A stretch of DNA of 64,000 bases from Enterobacteriaceae bacterium UBA7338 (GCA_002480085.1 DKPJ01000010.1:15377-79376), one strand, 5' to 3'; counted from the first letter of the stretch, positions 1-8,970 are shown. Made by a program: numbers and translations. The notes: generated by a model not told the origin, from the sequence alone.

Positions 1-159
1 TTTGTCCTTTTCTACCTGAAGACAGCGAACGCCTGATGAGTGCAGCAAACCTTTTAATTTAACCTCCTCGTTATCCATATTTGCACATAGCCCGATTTCC
101 TTGCGGATTACAGTTTTGATGGCTGTACCCGCATCCTATATTTTTATAAGGAAATCAAT

Positions 160-3100
160 ATGAACGCATCTATACCTAACGCCAGCTCACTTGTCTTCTA
201 TTCCTTACCCAACTTTGCAGGCTCTTCTCTCGTAGCCGCCCATGGGCAGACCGGCATTGTCGCTTCTTCCGCGGCATCATGGGTCGAGCGGTCCGTCTCT
301 GTACCCGGCACCGACGGCATGTATACGTTTATCTGGTCCGCCGTCGATACCGGCAACCCGGCGATGTCCTATGCCGGGCACGACGAGCAGTACATCAAAG
401 CGAGCCTTCCCTATATCGAAAATGCTTTCCCCTCCCCCCAGTACCCGCTCCAGTACCTCGGTATCAACGCTTCCCTTGCCGTCCCCGTTTTTGTGCAGCT
501 CTCCGGCGATTTTCCGGCAGAGAACTGCCTCGCCGCCACCGCGCTCGTCCCTGGCTCCGTCAACTCGGTAACAACGTTCGCTTCCTCCCAGCACGATGGT
601 GCTCTCGGATTTATTCAGCCCGTCAACGGTGCATCGACCCTCGTCTCACTGATGATCGGTACCCTCTCCGACGTGGACAGCACCGTGCAGTGGATGAGTG
701 CGGCTTCGCTGATGCTCGTGTTTGCCAATAACGTCCTGACGCTTTCCGCTATCTCCAGTCTTCCCGACGGCTGGACCTTCGGCACCCCCACCCTGCAGTC
801 GGACGGCTCCTGGCTCGTCACGCTTTCTGCCGGGCAGGTCTCTGATATCGGTACCCTCTATTCCGGCGTAGACTACACCGGCAACAGCCAGACGCTCTCG
901 CCTCATCAGTCGCTTCAGGCCAACTCCGGCTCCGGCTGGCTCTGGCGCTCCGTCAAACTTTCAGAAATGTCGGTGCTTCTTTACTCATCGTTCAATCCCG
1001 TGGATGCCGCCTACGACTACGTCGGCTATCAGCTCATACGCATGTCCAGCGATACCCCTGATTTTGCGACCCTCTTTACGGGTAACCTTCCTGCTCAGTT
1101 GCTCGCGCTTGACCGAACCGACGTCCAAATCTTTGTCAATCTCAACACATCTGCATCTGACGATGCCGTTATTGCCCTGACGCAGGCCTATCCAGTCGCC
1201 TTCTACTCTGCCGTTACTCGCGGTAATACTGGCCTGCTGGCACTCCTGCCTGCCTCGGGTACAGCGCAGAACGTCGCCGTCAAAGCCGGTGAACTCAACG
1301 CTGATGGCTCAGCTAGCTTCTCTCTCTCAGGCGAATTTTCTGTCTCTCTCGAGGAGGGCATACCGGTCATTACGCCCGGTACTGGCATTCCAGCATCCTG
1401 GTCATTCAGTGCACCGATAGTTCAGGCGGATGGAACCTGGCTTGTCACGCTCTCAGATACCGCTGTTAACGAACTTACTCTCTATAGCAGCGCCAATTAT
1501 CAGGGGGATAGCACGCAACTGGCGACCGGGGAGAGTATCCTGCTACGCTCACCGCTATGGCAGTGGAACTGGCAGTCAGCACGGCTTAACGGTAATTACC
1601 TTTTTAGCCATACTCTGTTGGCCAACCCAGATACGTTTGACTTCCGCACCTATGCAGACAGCTACGACACCGCCGACATAGCGGATCTCTCCACGCTCTA
1701 TCCGATTGTCACGCATGCCGCCGTTGAGGGTACGGCGCTTAACGAAGATGAAATAGCCATTCGTGTCGTTCTGCTACCTGACGACACTAGCCAGGCCGTG
1801 GTTGCCGTAACACTTCAGACCATGCCTTCCGGCGCTCCGTTAAACCACCTCGCCAGCGTTGGCAACGGCCTGCTTAGCGTGCCTGGCGTACTCGCCGTGA
1901 TAAACAAAAAGCATGCTCCCGTTACCTTACCGTTGCAGGTGGGCAAGCTGGATACGACAACCGGTCTTGTGACGTGGCAGGTAACCACGACCCTTATCGC
2001 CGGTTGGAATGATAAAAATCAGTTACCTGAGCTAGCTTTCGGTGTAGATGCGCCTGATGACTGGGTACTCTACCCAGCGCGGGCCACCGGCAAAGCCGGA
2101 GAGTATCGCACGGTATTCTCCGGTAATATCATTGCACCTTTCATTACACCGCGCGGTCCAAGAGGAAGAACATTTTATTGCAACCATGCGATCCTGACGG
2201 CGCTGGATACCGACACGCTGAAACCAGTAGAAGCGCTATGGCAATATGAAGGAGAGATCCACTCGGAGCAGGCCACCTGCTTTATTGACGTCTCACCCTT
2301 CCGTCCGCTACACGTGCGCAGCGGTAAAGGCCGGCAGGCTACCATCCTCCGGCCAGGCAATATCGCCGAGACATGGGATACACAGGTAAAAAATAATGCC
2401 GTTGCCGCGTTGACGGATAACAGCACTCCGCTGGCATGGGGTGACAGTAGTCACGGCGGCAGCATCCCTTCAGACATCGCCTCGCGAACTGACCTCATCT
2501 ACCTGTCCGGAAACTATGCTGCTTTTGCCGCCCTCTCAAAAACGGGTAGCGTGGTTGCCTGGGGTAAAAGTAGCTATGGTGGCAGCATCCCAACAGATAT
2601 CGCTTCGCGCACTGATATAGTCAGCGTGATGAGTACGACGACGGCTTTTGCCGCGCTGACCGCGAGCGGCAGCGTAGTCGCCTGGGGAAATACCGAGGCC
2701 GGTGGTAGCGTGCCGACAGATATTGCTTCTCAAACCAACCTCACCAGCCTGGCTGGAAGTAACGCAACGTTTGCCGCTTTGACCGCCACTGGCGGTGTGG
2801 TCGCCTGGGGAGGCGGTGATGGTGTCCCGGATGATATTGCCTCGCGTACTGATTTAGTTAGTCTGGCGGCCAACCTTTCAGCTTTTGCTGCCCTGACCGC
2901 GAGCGGCGGTATGGTTACCTGGGGCGACAGCAGCTTTGGTGGTGATGCCCCGGATGATTATAAGTCGCGAACCGACCTGGTAGGTGTGACTGGAAATGAG
3001 TTTGCCTTTACCGCTCTGACCGCAGGCGGCAGCGTGCTCGCCTGGGGAGATGCGGGTAGCGGTGGTAGCCTTCCAGAAGATATTGCCTCGCGGACGGATA

Positions 3101-3489
3101 TTATTGGCGTAACAGGAAGTTCATATGCGTTTGCGGCACTTACTGCTTCCGGCAGTGTTGTCACCTGGGGTAACAAAGATTATGGCGAAGCGTTACCAGA
3201 CGATATCGCCTCCCGCACCGATCTGGTTAGTATAACCGCAACCGCTGGAGCTTTTGCTGCCATAACCGCCGCGGGTAATGTCGTGACGTGGGGTTCTACC
3301 TCAAGTGGTGCAACTATTCCAGATGACATTGCGTCATTACTCACCGGTGTCGTGGCAATCTACGCAGGCACTAATAGTTTTATCGCCCTGAAATCCGACA
3401 ATAGCGTGGTGGTATGGGGCAATGACTACTCAGCGGATATGGATGAGATTCCTTCTTCTCTCCAGGGAAATATTTCTTATCTGAAATAG
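160..3489 (+). CDS. Large protein with beta/gamma-crystallin-like modules and RCC1-like repeats
   Basis: This 1109-residue protein has no recognisable signal peptide. I see three Greek-key-like stretches with the pattern (L/F)YS...(N/D)(F/Y)xG followed about 30 residues later by a tryptophan, near residues 10-58, 231-278 and 439-485. They resemble beta/gamma-crystallin motifs. From about residue 744 to the end there are about nine copies of a 38-42 residue unit. The core is AFAALTASGSVVAWG followed by GG(S)xPxDIASRTDLV, as in RCC1-type beta-propeller repeats. The start ATG is preceded by AAGGAAA. The gene stands alone, with a terminator directly downstream. The function is unknown; a surface or binding role is only inferred from the repeat folds. 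I am sure of the gene and the RCC1 block, less so of the crystallin modules. Confidence 0.85.
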   Translation: MNASIPNASSLVFYSLPNFAGSSLVAAHGQTGIVASSAASWVERSVSVPGTDGMYTFIWSAVDTGNPAMSYAGHDEQYIKASLPYIENAFPSPQYPLQYLGINASLAVPVFVQLSGDFPAENCLAATALVPGSVNSVTTFASSQHDGALGFIQPVNGASTLVSLMIGTLSDVDSTVQWMSAASLMLVFANNVLTLSAISSLPDGWTFGTPTLQSDGSWLVTLSAGQVSDIGTLYSGVDYTGNSQTLSPHQSLQANSGSGWLWRSVKLSEMSVLLYSSFNPVDAAYDYVGYQLIRMSSDTPDFATLFTGNLPAQLLALDRTDVQIFVNLNTSASDDAVIALTQAYPVAFYSAVTRGNTGLLALLPASGTAQNVAVKAGELNADGSASFSLSGEFSVSLEEGIPVITPGTGIPASWSFSAPIVQADGTWLVTLSDTAVNELTLYSSANYQGDSTQLATGESILLRSPLWQWNWQSARLNGNYLFSHTLLANPDTFDFRTYADSYDTADIADLSTLYPIVTHAAVEGTALNEDEIAIRVVLLPDDTSQAVVAVTLQTMPSGAPLNHLASVGNGLLSVPGVLAVINKKHAPVTLPLQVGKLDTTTGLVTWQVTTTLIAGWNDKNQLPELAFGVDAPDDWVLYPARATGKAGEYRTVFSGNIIAPFITPRGPRGRTFYCNHAILTALDTDTLKPVEALWQYEGEIHSEQATCFIDVSPFRPLHVRSGKGRQATILRPGNIAETWDTQVKNNAVAALTDNSTPLAWGDSSHGGSIPSDIASRTDLIYLSGNYAAFAALSKTGSVVAWGKSSYGGSIPTDIASRTDIVSVMSTTTAFAALTASGSVVAWGNTEAGGSVPTDIASQTNLTSLAGSNATFAALTATGGVVAWGGGDGVPDDIASRTDLVSLAANLSAFAALTASGGMVTWGDSSFGGDAPDDYKSRTDLVGVTGNEFAFTALTAGGSVLAWGDAGSGGSLPEDIASRTDIIGVTGSSYAFAALTASGSVVTWGNKDYGEALPDDIASRTDLVSITATAGAFAAITAAGNVVTWGSTSSGATIPDDIASLLTGVVAIYAGTNSFIALKSDNSVVVWGNDYSADMDEIPSSLQGNISYLK

Positions 3490-3504
3490 CGCTGAACCTT
3501 TTTC

Positions 3505-3530
3505 GGGCGGGTTTTCCCCGCCCTTTTTAT
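3505..3530 (+). terminator. Rho-independent terminator after the RCC1 repeat gene
   Basis: GGGCGGG and CCCGCCC form a 7-bp stem around a TTTTC loop, followed by five T. It lies 15 bases after the stop codon of the repeat protein and just touches the 3' end of the convergent transporter gene. Confidence 0.85.
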
Positions 3531-4414
3531 TCTGTAGAGGGCTGCGTAAGCTGCTTAACCATTCGCCATCTGAACCACAGCTGGGCCACTAATATTAATA
3601 TCCCACCGCTGATCTTCTGCATCGGCAGCTTCTCCCCGTACCAGATGGCCGCCGCGATCACCGTCAGCAGCGGCTCCAGCACCATGATGATCGCCGCATT
3701 GGCGACGGCGGCATGCTTCTGTCCCTGTAGCTGGAGGCCAAAGCGCAGACTGGTGGCGATCAGGATACTGGCAAGCAGCCACATTGCGGTGGTCGCGGTA
3801 AACGGCTGGGTCCACGTCTCCGTCACCCCGGACAGCACCAGCCCCACTACCCCGGTCATGCCCAGCTGTACTGCCGTCAGCGGCAGCAGCGGCACCTCCC
3901 TGGCGCAGCGGCTGGTGTAGCAGAAGGAGATCGACTGCACCACGGCGGTCAGCAGAAACCACCCCTGGCTGGCATGAAACGACACTGGAAACTGCAGGCT
4001 CAGCAGCCCCAGCCCAACGAAGGCCAGCGGCAGACACTCCCAGTAGGCGCGGGCGGGCCGGACCTTCATCATCCCCCAGGCTACCAGCGGCACGAACAGC
4101 ATCGACAGGCTCATGATGAATGCGCCTTCGCCCAGCGAGGGGGTGGTAGAGACGGAGTAGATCCACAGGCACATGGTCAGCGCCATCCAGCCACCGCTGA
4201 TCAGCACCCTTACTATCTGTTCACGCGGGATGTGCTGCCCCCGGCAGAACGGCAGCAGGACCAGCGCGGCACAGCCAAAGCGTAACCCCAGAAAGGCAAA
4301 AACCGGCATCCCGGAGATGCCTTCCCGGGAGAAGATCCAGCCGCAGGCGGCGATAAGGGTGACCATAACGAGAAGTACATCAGCCTGCCGCTGTGGGTTC
4401 ATTGAAAGATTCAT
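3527..4414 (-). CDS. DMT/EamA family transporter
   Basis: The product is a 295-residue, very hydrophobic protein with about ten membrane segments in two halves, which is the layout of EamA drug/metabolite exporters. The second half keeps the typical ending (LEPLLTVIAAAIWYGEKL, then GGILILVAQLW). The substrate cannot be read from sequence. The start is uncertain: GTG 4417, ATG 4414 and ATG 4402 are possible and none has a clear ribosome binding site. The gene is divergent from the ProP-like permease across a 338-bp region full of repeated motifs, so the two could share control. Confidence 0.8.
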   Translation of the reverse strand: MNLSMNPQRQADVLLVMVTLIAACGWIFSREGISGMPVFAFLGLRFGCAALVLLPFCRGQHIPREQIVRVLISGGWMALTMCLWIYSVSTTPSLGEGAFIMSLSMLFVPLVAWGMMKVRPARAYWECLPLAFVGLGLLSLQFPVSFHASQGWFLLTAVVQSISFCYTSRCAREVPLLPLTAVQLGMTGVVGLVLSGVTETWTQPFTATTAMWLLASILIATSLRFGLQLQGQKHAAVANAAIIMVLEPLLTVIAAAIWYGEKLPMQKISGGILILVAQLWFRWRMVKQLTQPSTE

Positions 4415-4752
4415 CACTACAAATAAATATAAAAAACGGTTGTGTCATCATAGTGCTAATGACATCAATTAAATAGATCGTTAGCAGGCGAAATATTAAC
4501 CCCTGTACTTTAGGTGGGTTATTTATTGCTATCGCCACCTTCAGATTAAGCTTATATCGCCACAATTTTCGCCAAAACCAGTAATTATCGCCAAAAAGTT
4601 GCACCCTGCGCCTATTTTATTTATGGTGTACCCCCGCCGCTAAACGTGGCGAATTAATCATCATCTGCATCTTATAGCTTTCATTTCCTTTGATTTGGGT
4701 TTTACGGCTGCGAAAGCTATAAGGTTGCGCCATCCACACTCATGGGGAGTTT
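4415..4752. promoter_or_regulatory. Divergent intergenic region with repeated TWTCGCCA motif and inverted repeat
   Basis: This AT-rich gap separates the divergent transporter genes. Four direct copies of T(A/T)TCGCCA lie at 4530-4537, 4555-4562, 4567-4574 and 4586-4593. A perfect 12-bp inverted repeat (CTTATAGCTTTC at 4671-4682, its complement at 4712-4723) surrounds a 29-base spacer just upstream of the ProP-like gene. These look like binding sites for an unidentified regulator. I see no convincing gene here. Confidence 0.5.
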
Positions 4753-6222
4753 ATGAGCAACGGAACGACGTTAAACCAGCAACAAAATCACGCTTCACCA
4801 GGCAATGAATTAACCGTAGACGACATCACCGTTATCGACAGTGGCCTGCTGAAAAAGGCCGTCGGCGCAGCCGCGCTGGGCAACACCATGGAGTGGTTCG
4901 ACTTTGGGGTCTACAGCTACCTGGCAGTGATCATCGGCCAGGTCTTCTTTCCCGGCGCCAGCAGCACCGCGCAGCTGATCGCCTCCTTCGGCACCTTTGC
5001 CGCCGCCTTCATCGTGCGTCCTATCGGCGGGATGGTATTTGGCCCGCTGGGAGATCGCTTCGGTCGCCAGAAGATCCTCGCCCTGACGATGATCATGATG
5101 TCGGTAGGCACCTTCTGCATCGGCCTGATCCCCTCCTATGACAGCATTGGTATCGCCGCGCCGATCCTGCTGCTGGTAGCGCGTCTCGTGCAGGGCTTCT
5201 CCACCGGGGGCGAGTACGGCGGAGCCGCGACCTTTATCGCGGAGTACTCCACCGACAAACGCCGTGGATTTATGGGTAGCTTCCTGGAGTTTGGTACTCT
5301 TGGCGGCTATCTGCTGGGTGCCAGCCTGGTGACGATCATGATCGCGGTTCTGCCCACCGAGGCGATGCACGCCTGGGGCTGGCGCATTCCCTTCTTCCTG
5401 GCCGCGCCGCTGGGGCTGTTTGGCCTCTACATTCGGCTGAAGCTGGAGGAGACCCCGGCATTTAAAGATCATATGGACAAGCAGGAGGCGCTGGAGCACA
5501 GCAAGCCTCAGCTCAGCCTGTTACAGATGCTGAACAAACACCGCAAGCAGATCCTGAAGTGCATCGGCCTGGTGCTGGTGTTCAACGTCTCGAACTACAT
5601 GCTGACCTCCTACATGCCAAGCTATCTGACCAGCGTGCTGGGCATGAGCGAGCTGACCGGGCTGCTGCTGGTGATGGTGATCATGTTTGTCATGATGCCG
5701 CTGACCCTCGCCTGGGGCTACTGGACTGACCGCATCGGCCGTCGTCCGGTGATTGGCCTGGGCGCTGCGGGTCTGATCCTGCTGGCGATCCCGAGCTTTA
5801 TGCTGATCGGCTCCGGCAATATGCTGGCTGTATTTGGCGGGCTGGTTATTCTTGGCGTGCTGCACACCTGCTTTAGCGGCACCATGCCCGCTACGCTCCC
5901 GGCCCTGTTCGTAACCGACATCCGCTACAGCGCGCTGGCGATTGGCTTTAACCTGTCGGTCTCGCTGTTCGGCGGCACTACGCCGCTGGTGACCGCCTGG
6001 CTGGTGAACACCACGCACAACGTGATGATGCCGGCCTACTATATGATGGGTGCGGGGATTATCGGTCTGATTACGGTCCTGACCCTGCGCGAGACGGCCC
6101 AGAAGCCGCTGAGCGGCTCCTCCCCGGCGGTGGCGACGCATGCCGAGGCGCACCGTCTGATCGATAAGCTGCGCAAGCAGAAGCGCGCTAAGCACCTGCG
6201 AGCGCAGGTGGCGAGCGAATAA
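4753..6222 (+). CDS. ProP-like MFS proton symporter (proline/betaine type)
   Basis: The 489-residue protein is a 12-TM major facilitator of the metabolite:H+ symporter family and follows E. coli ProP closely: NTMEWFDFGVYSY near the first helix, GDRFGRQK in the 2-3 loop, GGEYGGAATFIAEY in helix 5, and GYWTDRIGRRP in the 8-9 loop. Unlike ProP it lacks the long C-terminal heptad (coiled-coil) tail and ends in a short basic stretch, so osmosensing may differ. GGGGAG sits just before the ATG. It is probably a ProP paralogue for compatible or related solutes; the exact substrate is uncertain. Confidence 0.85.
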   Translation: MSNGTTLNQQQNHASPGNELTVDDITVIDSGLLKKAVGAAALGNTMEWFDFGVYSYLAVIIGQVFFPGASSTAQLIASFGTFAAAFIVRPIGGMVFGPLGDRFGRQKILALTMIMMSVGTFCIGLIPSYDSIGIAAPILLLVARLVQGFSTGGEYGGAATFIAEYSTDKRRGFMGSFLEFGTLGGYLLGASLVTIMIAVLPTEAMHAWGWRIPFFLAAPLGLFGLYIRLKLEETPAFKDHMDKQEALEHSKPQLSLLQMLNKHRKQILKCIGLVLVFNVSNYMLTSYMPSYLTSVLGMSELTGLLLVMVIMFVMMPLTLAWGYWTDRIGRRPVIGLGAAGLILLAIPSFMLIGSGNMLAVFGGLVILGVLHTCFSGTMPATLPALFVTDIRYSALAIGFNLSVSLFGGTTPLVTAWLVNTTHNVMMPAYYMMGAGIIGLITVLTLRETAQKPLSGSSPAVATHAEAHRLIDKLRKQKRAKHLRAQVASE

Positions 6223-6229
6223 GATCGCC

Positions 6230-6325
6230 TATGCCGGATGGCGGCTAACGCCTTATCCGGCCTACAGTATCACCATCGGCACTACAGTGGTGTAGGCCGG
6301 GTAAGCGCAGCGCCACCCGGCATTA
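6230..6325. repeat. REP/BIME element (two inverted units)
   Basis: Two facing REP units occur here. One reads TGCCGGATGGCGGC...CCGGCCTAC and the other reads GTAGGCCGGGTAAGCG...CACCCGGCA. Each is an imperfect palindrome, and they sit between the convergent ProP-like and DUF3750 genes. Confidence 0.85.
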
Positions 6326-6335
6326 CCTTACCGTT

Positions 6336-7103
6336 TTACTGCTCCTGCAAATTATCCGACCCTACGCCGCCGATAAACGGCAGGCGCAGGCGCAAGGGCG
6401 TAAAGTCGAGACCGACGTTTAAACCAAGCACGTTAAGCTCAAACCCCTCCTCTGCTCCCAGGGTGACCCCCGCCACGCCCAGTACCGAAACCTGTAGCCC
6501 GCGCCCGGAAGGCGGCAAGCCGATGGGCCGGTAAATCGGACGATAGTCTTTGCCTACCGCATTAGCCGGCAGGTCGAGCCGCAGATCGGGTACTTCACGC
6601 CCAATATGGGCAATAAAGGTATTGCTGTTGGGACCCGGCCACGCGTGATAGGTGGTGGGCCACGGGTAGGAGGCAATCGCCGCCTCAATCTGCGGGATCA
6701 TCGCTTCGGCTTCTGGCCCCCGACGATCCACCAGCAGGCGCGGTCTGGCCCCATACCAGTAGCCATCGGCAAGATTACGGTCGCGGCGTACCTTATCGCC
6801 GCTGCCCCAGCTGATCACCTCGTAGCGGGTGTAGTGGTTCTCTCCGGCGCGTTTGAAGATGATCCACGGATGCACCGCCACCGCCCCTTTCCAGCCATAG
6901 GTTGGCGCAGCATAGACCTGAATAATCGCCAGCCGGGCAAATTTGACCGGATCGGGCGCGATGCCGGACGAGTCTCGTCGGGCGGACCACCACCCCTCGC
7001 TGGCCTTCGCCTCGCGCTGGCTTACCGCCTGGGCGAGGCTGGCTACGAGAGAGAGCAAAATAATACACAGCAAACTCAATAGAACTGTTTTGAGAGCGAT
7101 CAT
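6336..7103 (-). CDS. DUF3750 family protein
   Basis: The 255-residue product begins with a hydrophobic segment (about residues 5-25, SLLCIILLSLVASLAQAV) that is probably a signal peptide or membrane anchor, so the rest should lie in the periplasm. The body contains the features I associate with DUF3750: VYAAPTYGWKG, HPWIIFKRAG, a YEVISWG segment and a YHAWPGPNSNTFIAHI motif. The function is unknown; a peptidase-like or lipid-related role would be guesswork. The gene is convergent with the ProP-like gene and separated from it by REP units. Confidence 0.75.
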   Translation of the reverse strand: MIALKTVLLSLLCIILLSLVASLAQAVSQREAKASEGWWSARRDSSGIAPDPVKFARLAIIQVYAAPTYGWKGAVAVHPWIIFKRAGENHYTRYEVISWGSGDKVRRDRNLADGYWYGARPRLLVDRRGPEAEAMIPQIEAAIASYPWPTTYHAWPGPNSNTFIAHIGREVPDLRLDLPANAVGKDYRPIYRPIGLPPSGRGLQVSVLGVAGVTLGAEEGFELNVLGLNVGLDFTPLRLRLPFIGGVGSDNLQEQ

Positions 7104-7120
7104 GGCACCTGTAGGGAAAT

Positions 7121-7162
7121 AAAAAAACGGCGGGAGTTGGCCTATTCTACCGCCGTTTTTTT
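7121..7162 (-). terminator. Terminator (likely bidirectional) downstream of the GntR gene
   Basis: A7-CGGCGG and CCGCCG-T7 form a GC stem flanked by A and T runs, so it can act on either strand. It lies between the 3' end of the GntR region and the 5' end of the DUF3750 gene, both on the minus strand. Confidence 0.75.
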
Positions 7163-7208
7163 ACCCAGCAAGCGCTGTGCTCAATTTATCACCAAACTTT
7201 ACTCAGGC

Positions 7209-7280
7209 TTAAACTTCCAGTCCGGCGCGGAACTGGCCCCACTTCAGCACCGAGTTGACGCCAATGGAGAGGAACGGTAT
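7209..7280 (-). pseudogene. Short C-terminal gene relic after gntR
   Basis: Immediately after the GntR stop codon, in the same frame, 23 sense codons run to another stop and end in VLKWGQFRAGLEV. The segment reads like the C-terminus of a real protein but has no start or ribosome binding site. It could be the tail of a deleted downstream gene or a lost C-terminal extension. The source family is not recognised. Confidence 0.35.
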
Positions 7281-7979
7281 TTAGCGGTTGCCTTCCGGCG
7301 TCTGGATCAGATGGTCAGTTTTCAGCCCCTGCGGAGCGATAAAAATCTCCATATTGACCCGGCAAAGCTCCCAGTGCTCAAACACCAGATCGACAACGGC
7401 CTGTTCATCCCGCGCCTCGATGGCGGTAATAAAGGCATCGTGATGATCCGCCGCGAGCTGCAAACGCTGCTCCATATCTTCATCCTGCGGACGAAAGAAG
7501 GTATGGCCGATGCGGCAGTGGTCGATCAGCAGGCGTCCCAGGCTGGGTTGCAGATAGGGATTACCCGCCATCTCCCCCATCAGCTCATGGAAGCGATTAT
7601 TCTCCAGGGCCAGCGCTTCGGCGTCATGGGTCTGCATCGCCTTACGAAAACGTTTTTGCGTCTCCTTCAAGGCCTTTAGCTGGGCAGGCTTATAGTTCTG
7701 CACCGCCAGTCGCCCGGTGGCGGCATAGATCATCGGCGCAACCAGGAAGAAGTTGCGCAGCGTTGAGTGGCTCATAGGGATCACACGCACGCCGCGCTTC
7801 TCGACAATTTCGAGATAGCCCTCACCGGCCAGCCGCTGAAAAACCTCTCTCACTGGCGTCCGGGACAGGCCGTACTGCGCGGTGAGGCTGGACTCATCCA
7901 GCAGCTCATCCGGGTCAAGCTCCATCGTTAAGATAAGACGCTTTAGGTCCTCATAGAGCGCCACTTTACCCGCTCTCAT
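7281..7979 (-). CDS. GntR-family (FCD subfamily) transcriptional regulator
   Basis: The 232-residue protein has an N-terminal winged helix at about residues 8-70 (DESSLTAQYGLSRTPVREVF, then LAGEGYLEIVEKRGVRV). The C-terminal FCD ligand domain follows (ENNRFHELMGEMAGNPYL, a histidine-rich HHDAFITAIEARD). FCD regulators bind small organic acids and usually control a neighbouring catabolic operon. No such operon remains beside it, only a short relic downstream. GGAGGCGACA precedes the ATG. The target is unknown. Confidence 0.85.
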   Translation of the reverse strand: MRAGKVALYEDLKRLILTMELDPDELLDESSLTAQYGLSRTPVREVFQRLAGEGYLEIVEKRGVRVIPMSHSTLRNFFLVAPMIYAATGRLAVQNYKPAQLKALKETQKRFRKAMQTHDAEALALENNRFHELMGEMAGNPYLQPSLGRLLIDHCRIGHTFFRPQDEDMEQRLQLAADHHDAFITAIEARDEQAVVDLVFEHWELCRVNMEIFIAPQGLKTDHLIQTPEGNR

Positions 7980-8119
7980 TGTCGCCTCCAGGAAATGCCC
8001 TGTGCATATTGAGTGTGATATTGATTAACCTACATAAAAAGCCTGTATACCGCAAAAATAGTTAATAGATTCACACCTTACACAAGTATATGTTTTAACA
8101 GGAGATTGCGATGCTATCC

Positions 8120-8222
8120 TTATGCCTCTTCCATTGGCACATCGATCCAGATGGTCTTTAGCTCCTCCCACTCTCTTTCATCAGCTTCTCAACCGCTTCA
8201 GCAGAAAACTGAGATCGGGCTT
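8120..8222 (-). pseudogene. Relic of an aldehyde dehydrogenase C-terminus
   Basis: On the minus strand just after marR, one frame ends in EWEELKTIWIDVPMEEA and a stop. This resembles PuuC/AldH-type aldehyde dehydrogenase tails (E. coli PuuC ends FTELKTIWISLEA). The adjoining upstream frame reads FSAEAVEKLMKE and would join it only through a frameshift. No start or catalytic region is present, so I read it as the remains of a deleted dehydrogenase gene that once followed marR. Confidence 0.4.
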
Positions 8223-8238
8223 CGGCTCAGGGGTGCTT

Positions 8239-8727
8239 TCAGGGGCTATCCGGTGTGGCATCTTCATCAGGCTCCTGTAGTCCACTCAGCTTGCTGAGGA
8301 GACGTTTTAGATCGGCGATATCCTGCGCATCCAGACCGGCGGTGATGGTCGCCTCCGCGCGCTTCGCCTGCTCAATCATCCGCTCCAGCATCGCCTCGCC
8401 CGCCGCGGTCATCGAGACCAGCTTACGCCGACGGTTAGCGGGATCGGTCTGAACCTGCAGCAGGCCGCTTTTGCTCATCCGATCGATCACATAGGTGCCG
8501 GTGGCTTTATCAAACCCGGCGCGGTTGCCAAGCGTTTGTTGATCGCAGGCGGTCTCCTCTTTCAGCACCACCAGGATGGCGTACTGTACGGCGGACAGAC
8601 CGGTATCGACGTTTTGCGTCCAGCACTGGGTCGTGCGTTGCCCTGCCCGGCGCATCAGGTGCATTAATGAACAGTCGCCATGCGGCCACAGGGGCGCGGC
8701 AACGAGTGGGTCGCGATTTTCCGCCAT
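8239..8727 (-). CDS. MarR-family transcriptional regulator
   Basis: This 162-residue protein has the winged-helix core of MarR proteins: LSAVQYAILVVLKEE, a recognition region NRAGFDKATGTYVIDRM, then GLLQVQTDPANRRRKLVSMT, where the DxxxRRxxxxxLT wing motif is clear. It ends in an acidic tail. The start ATG follows AGGAGAG. It is transcribed away from the CmoA-like methyltransferase operon, and the 299-bp gap carries two palindromes. Control of that operon and of itself is the simplest reading. The ligand is unknown. Confidence 0.85.
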   Translation of the reverse strand: MAENRDPLVAAPLWPHGDCSLMHLMRRAGQRTTQCWTQNVDTGLSAVQYAILVVLKEETACDQQTLGNRAGFDKATGTYVIDRMSKSGLLQVQTDPANRRRKLVSMTAAGEAMLERMIEQAKRAEATITAGLDAQDIADLKRLLSKLSGLQEPDEDATPDSP

Positions 8728-8863
8728 TGGCTCTCCTGACGCTTTATTTCACCGGCATCGCACTCGGTTTTCACCCGTTTGGCGCATCGGCGAGAAATTG
8801 ATTAAAACCGACGTAATGTCTTTATTGCAAAAGTCTACGTGGTGGAAGGCGTAATGCAACCTT

Positions 8864-8887
8864 AAGATTGTAACTATAACAATACTT
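8864..8887. promoter_or_regulatory. Palindrome, candidate MarR-type operator
   Basis: ATTGT and ACAAT arms separated by seven bases, extended by AAG and CTT, form a near-perfect palindrome in the marR/methyltransferase gap. Size and symmetry suit a MarR-family dimer. The assignment is inferred from position. Confidence 0.4.
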
Positions 8888-8970
8888 TGCAATACATCTC
8901 CACTGGTAGCAGCATGGTAAAACCGATAATGTCCAACTCCAGAATAGCTTTTAAATATCAATCATTTATC

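Noticed and set aside
4380..4604. A 74-codon minus-strand frame overlapping the start of the DMT transporter gene
   Set aside because: It overlaps the transporter start in another frame, lies in AT-rich regulatory DNA and shows no recognisable domain.
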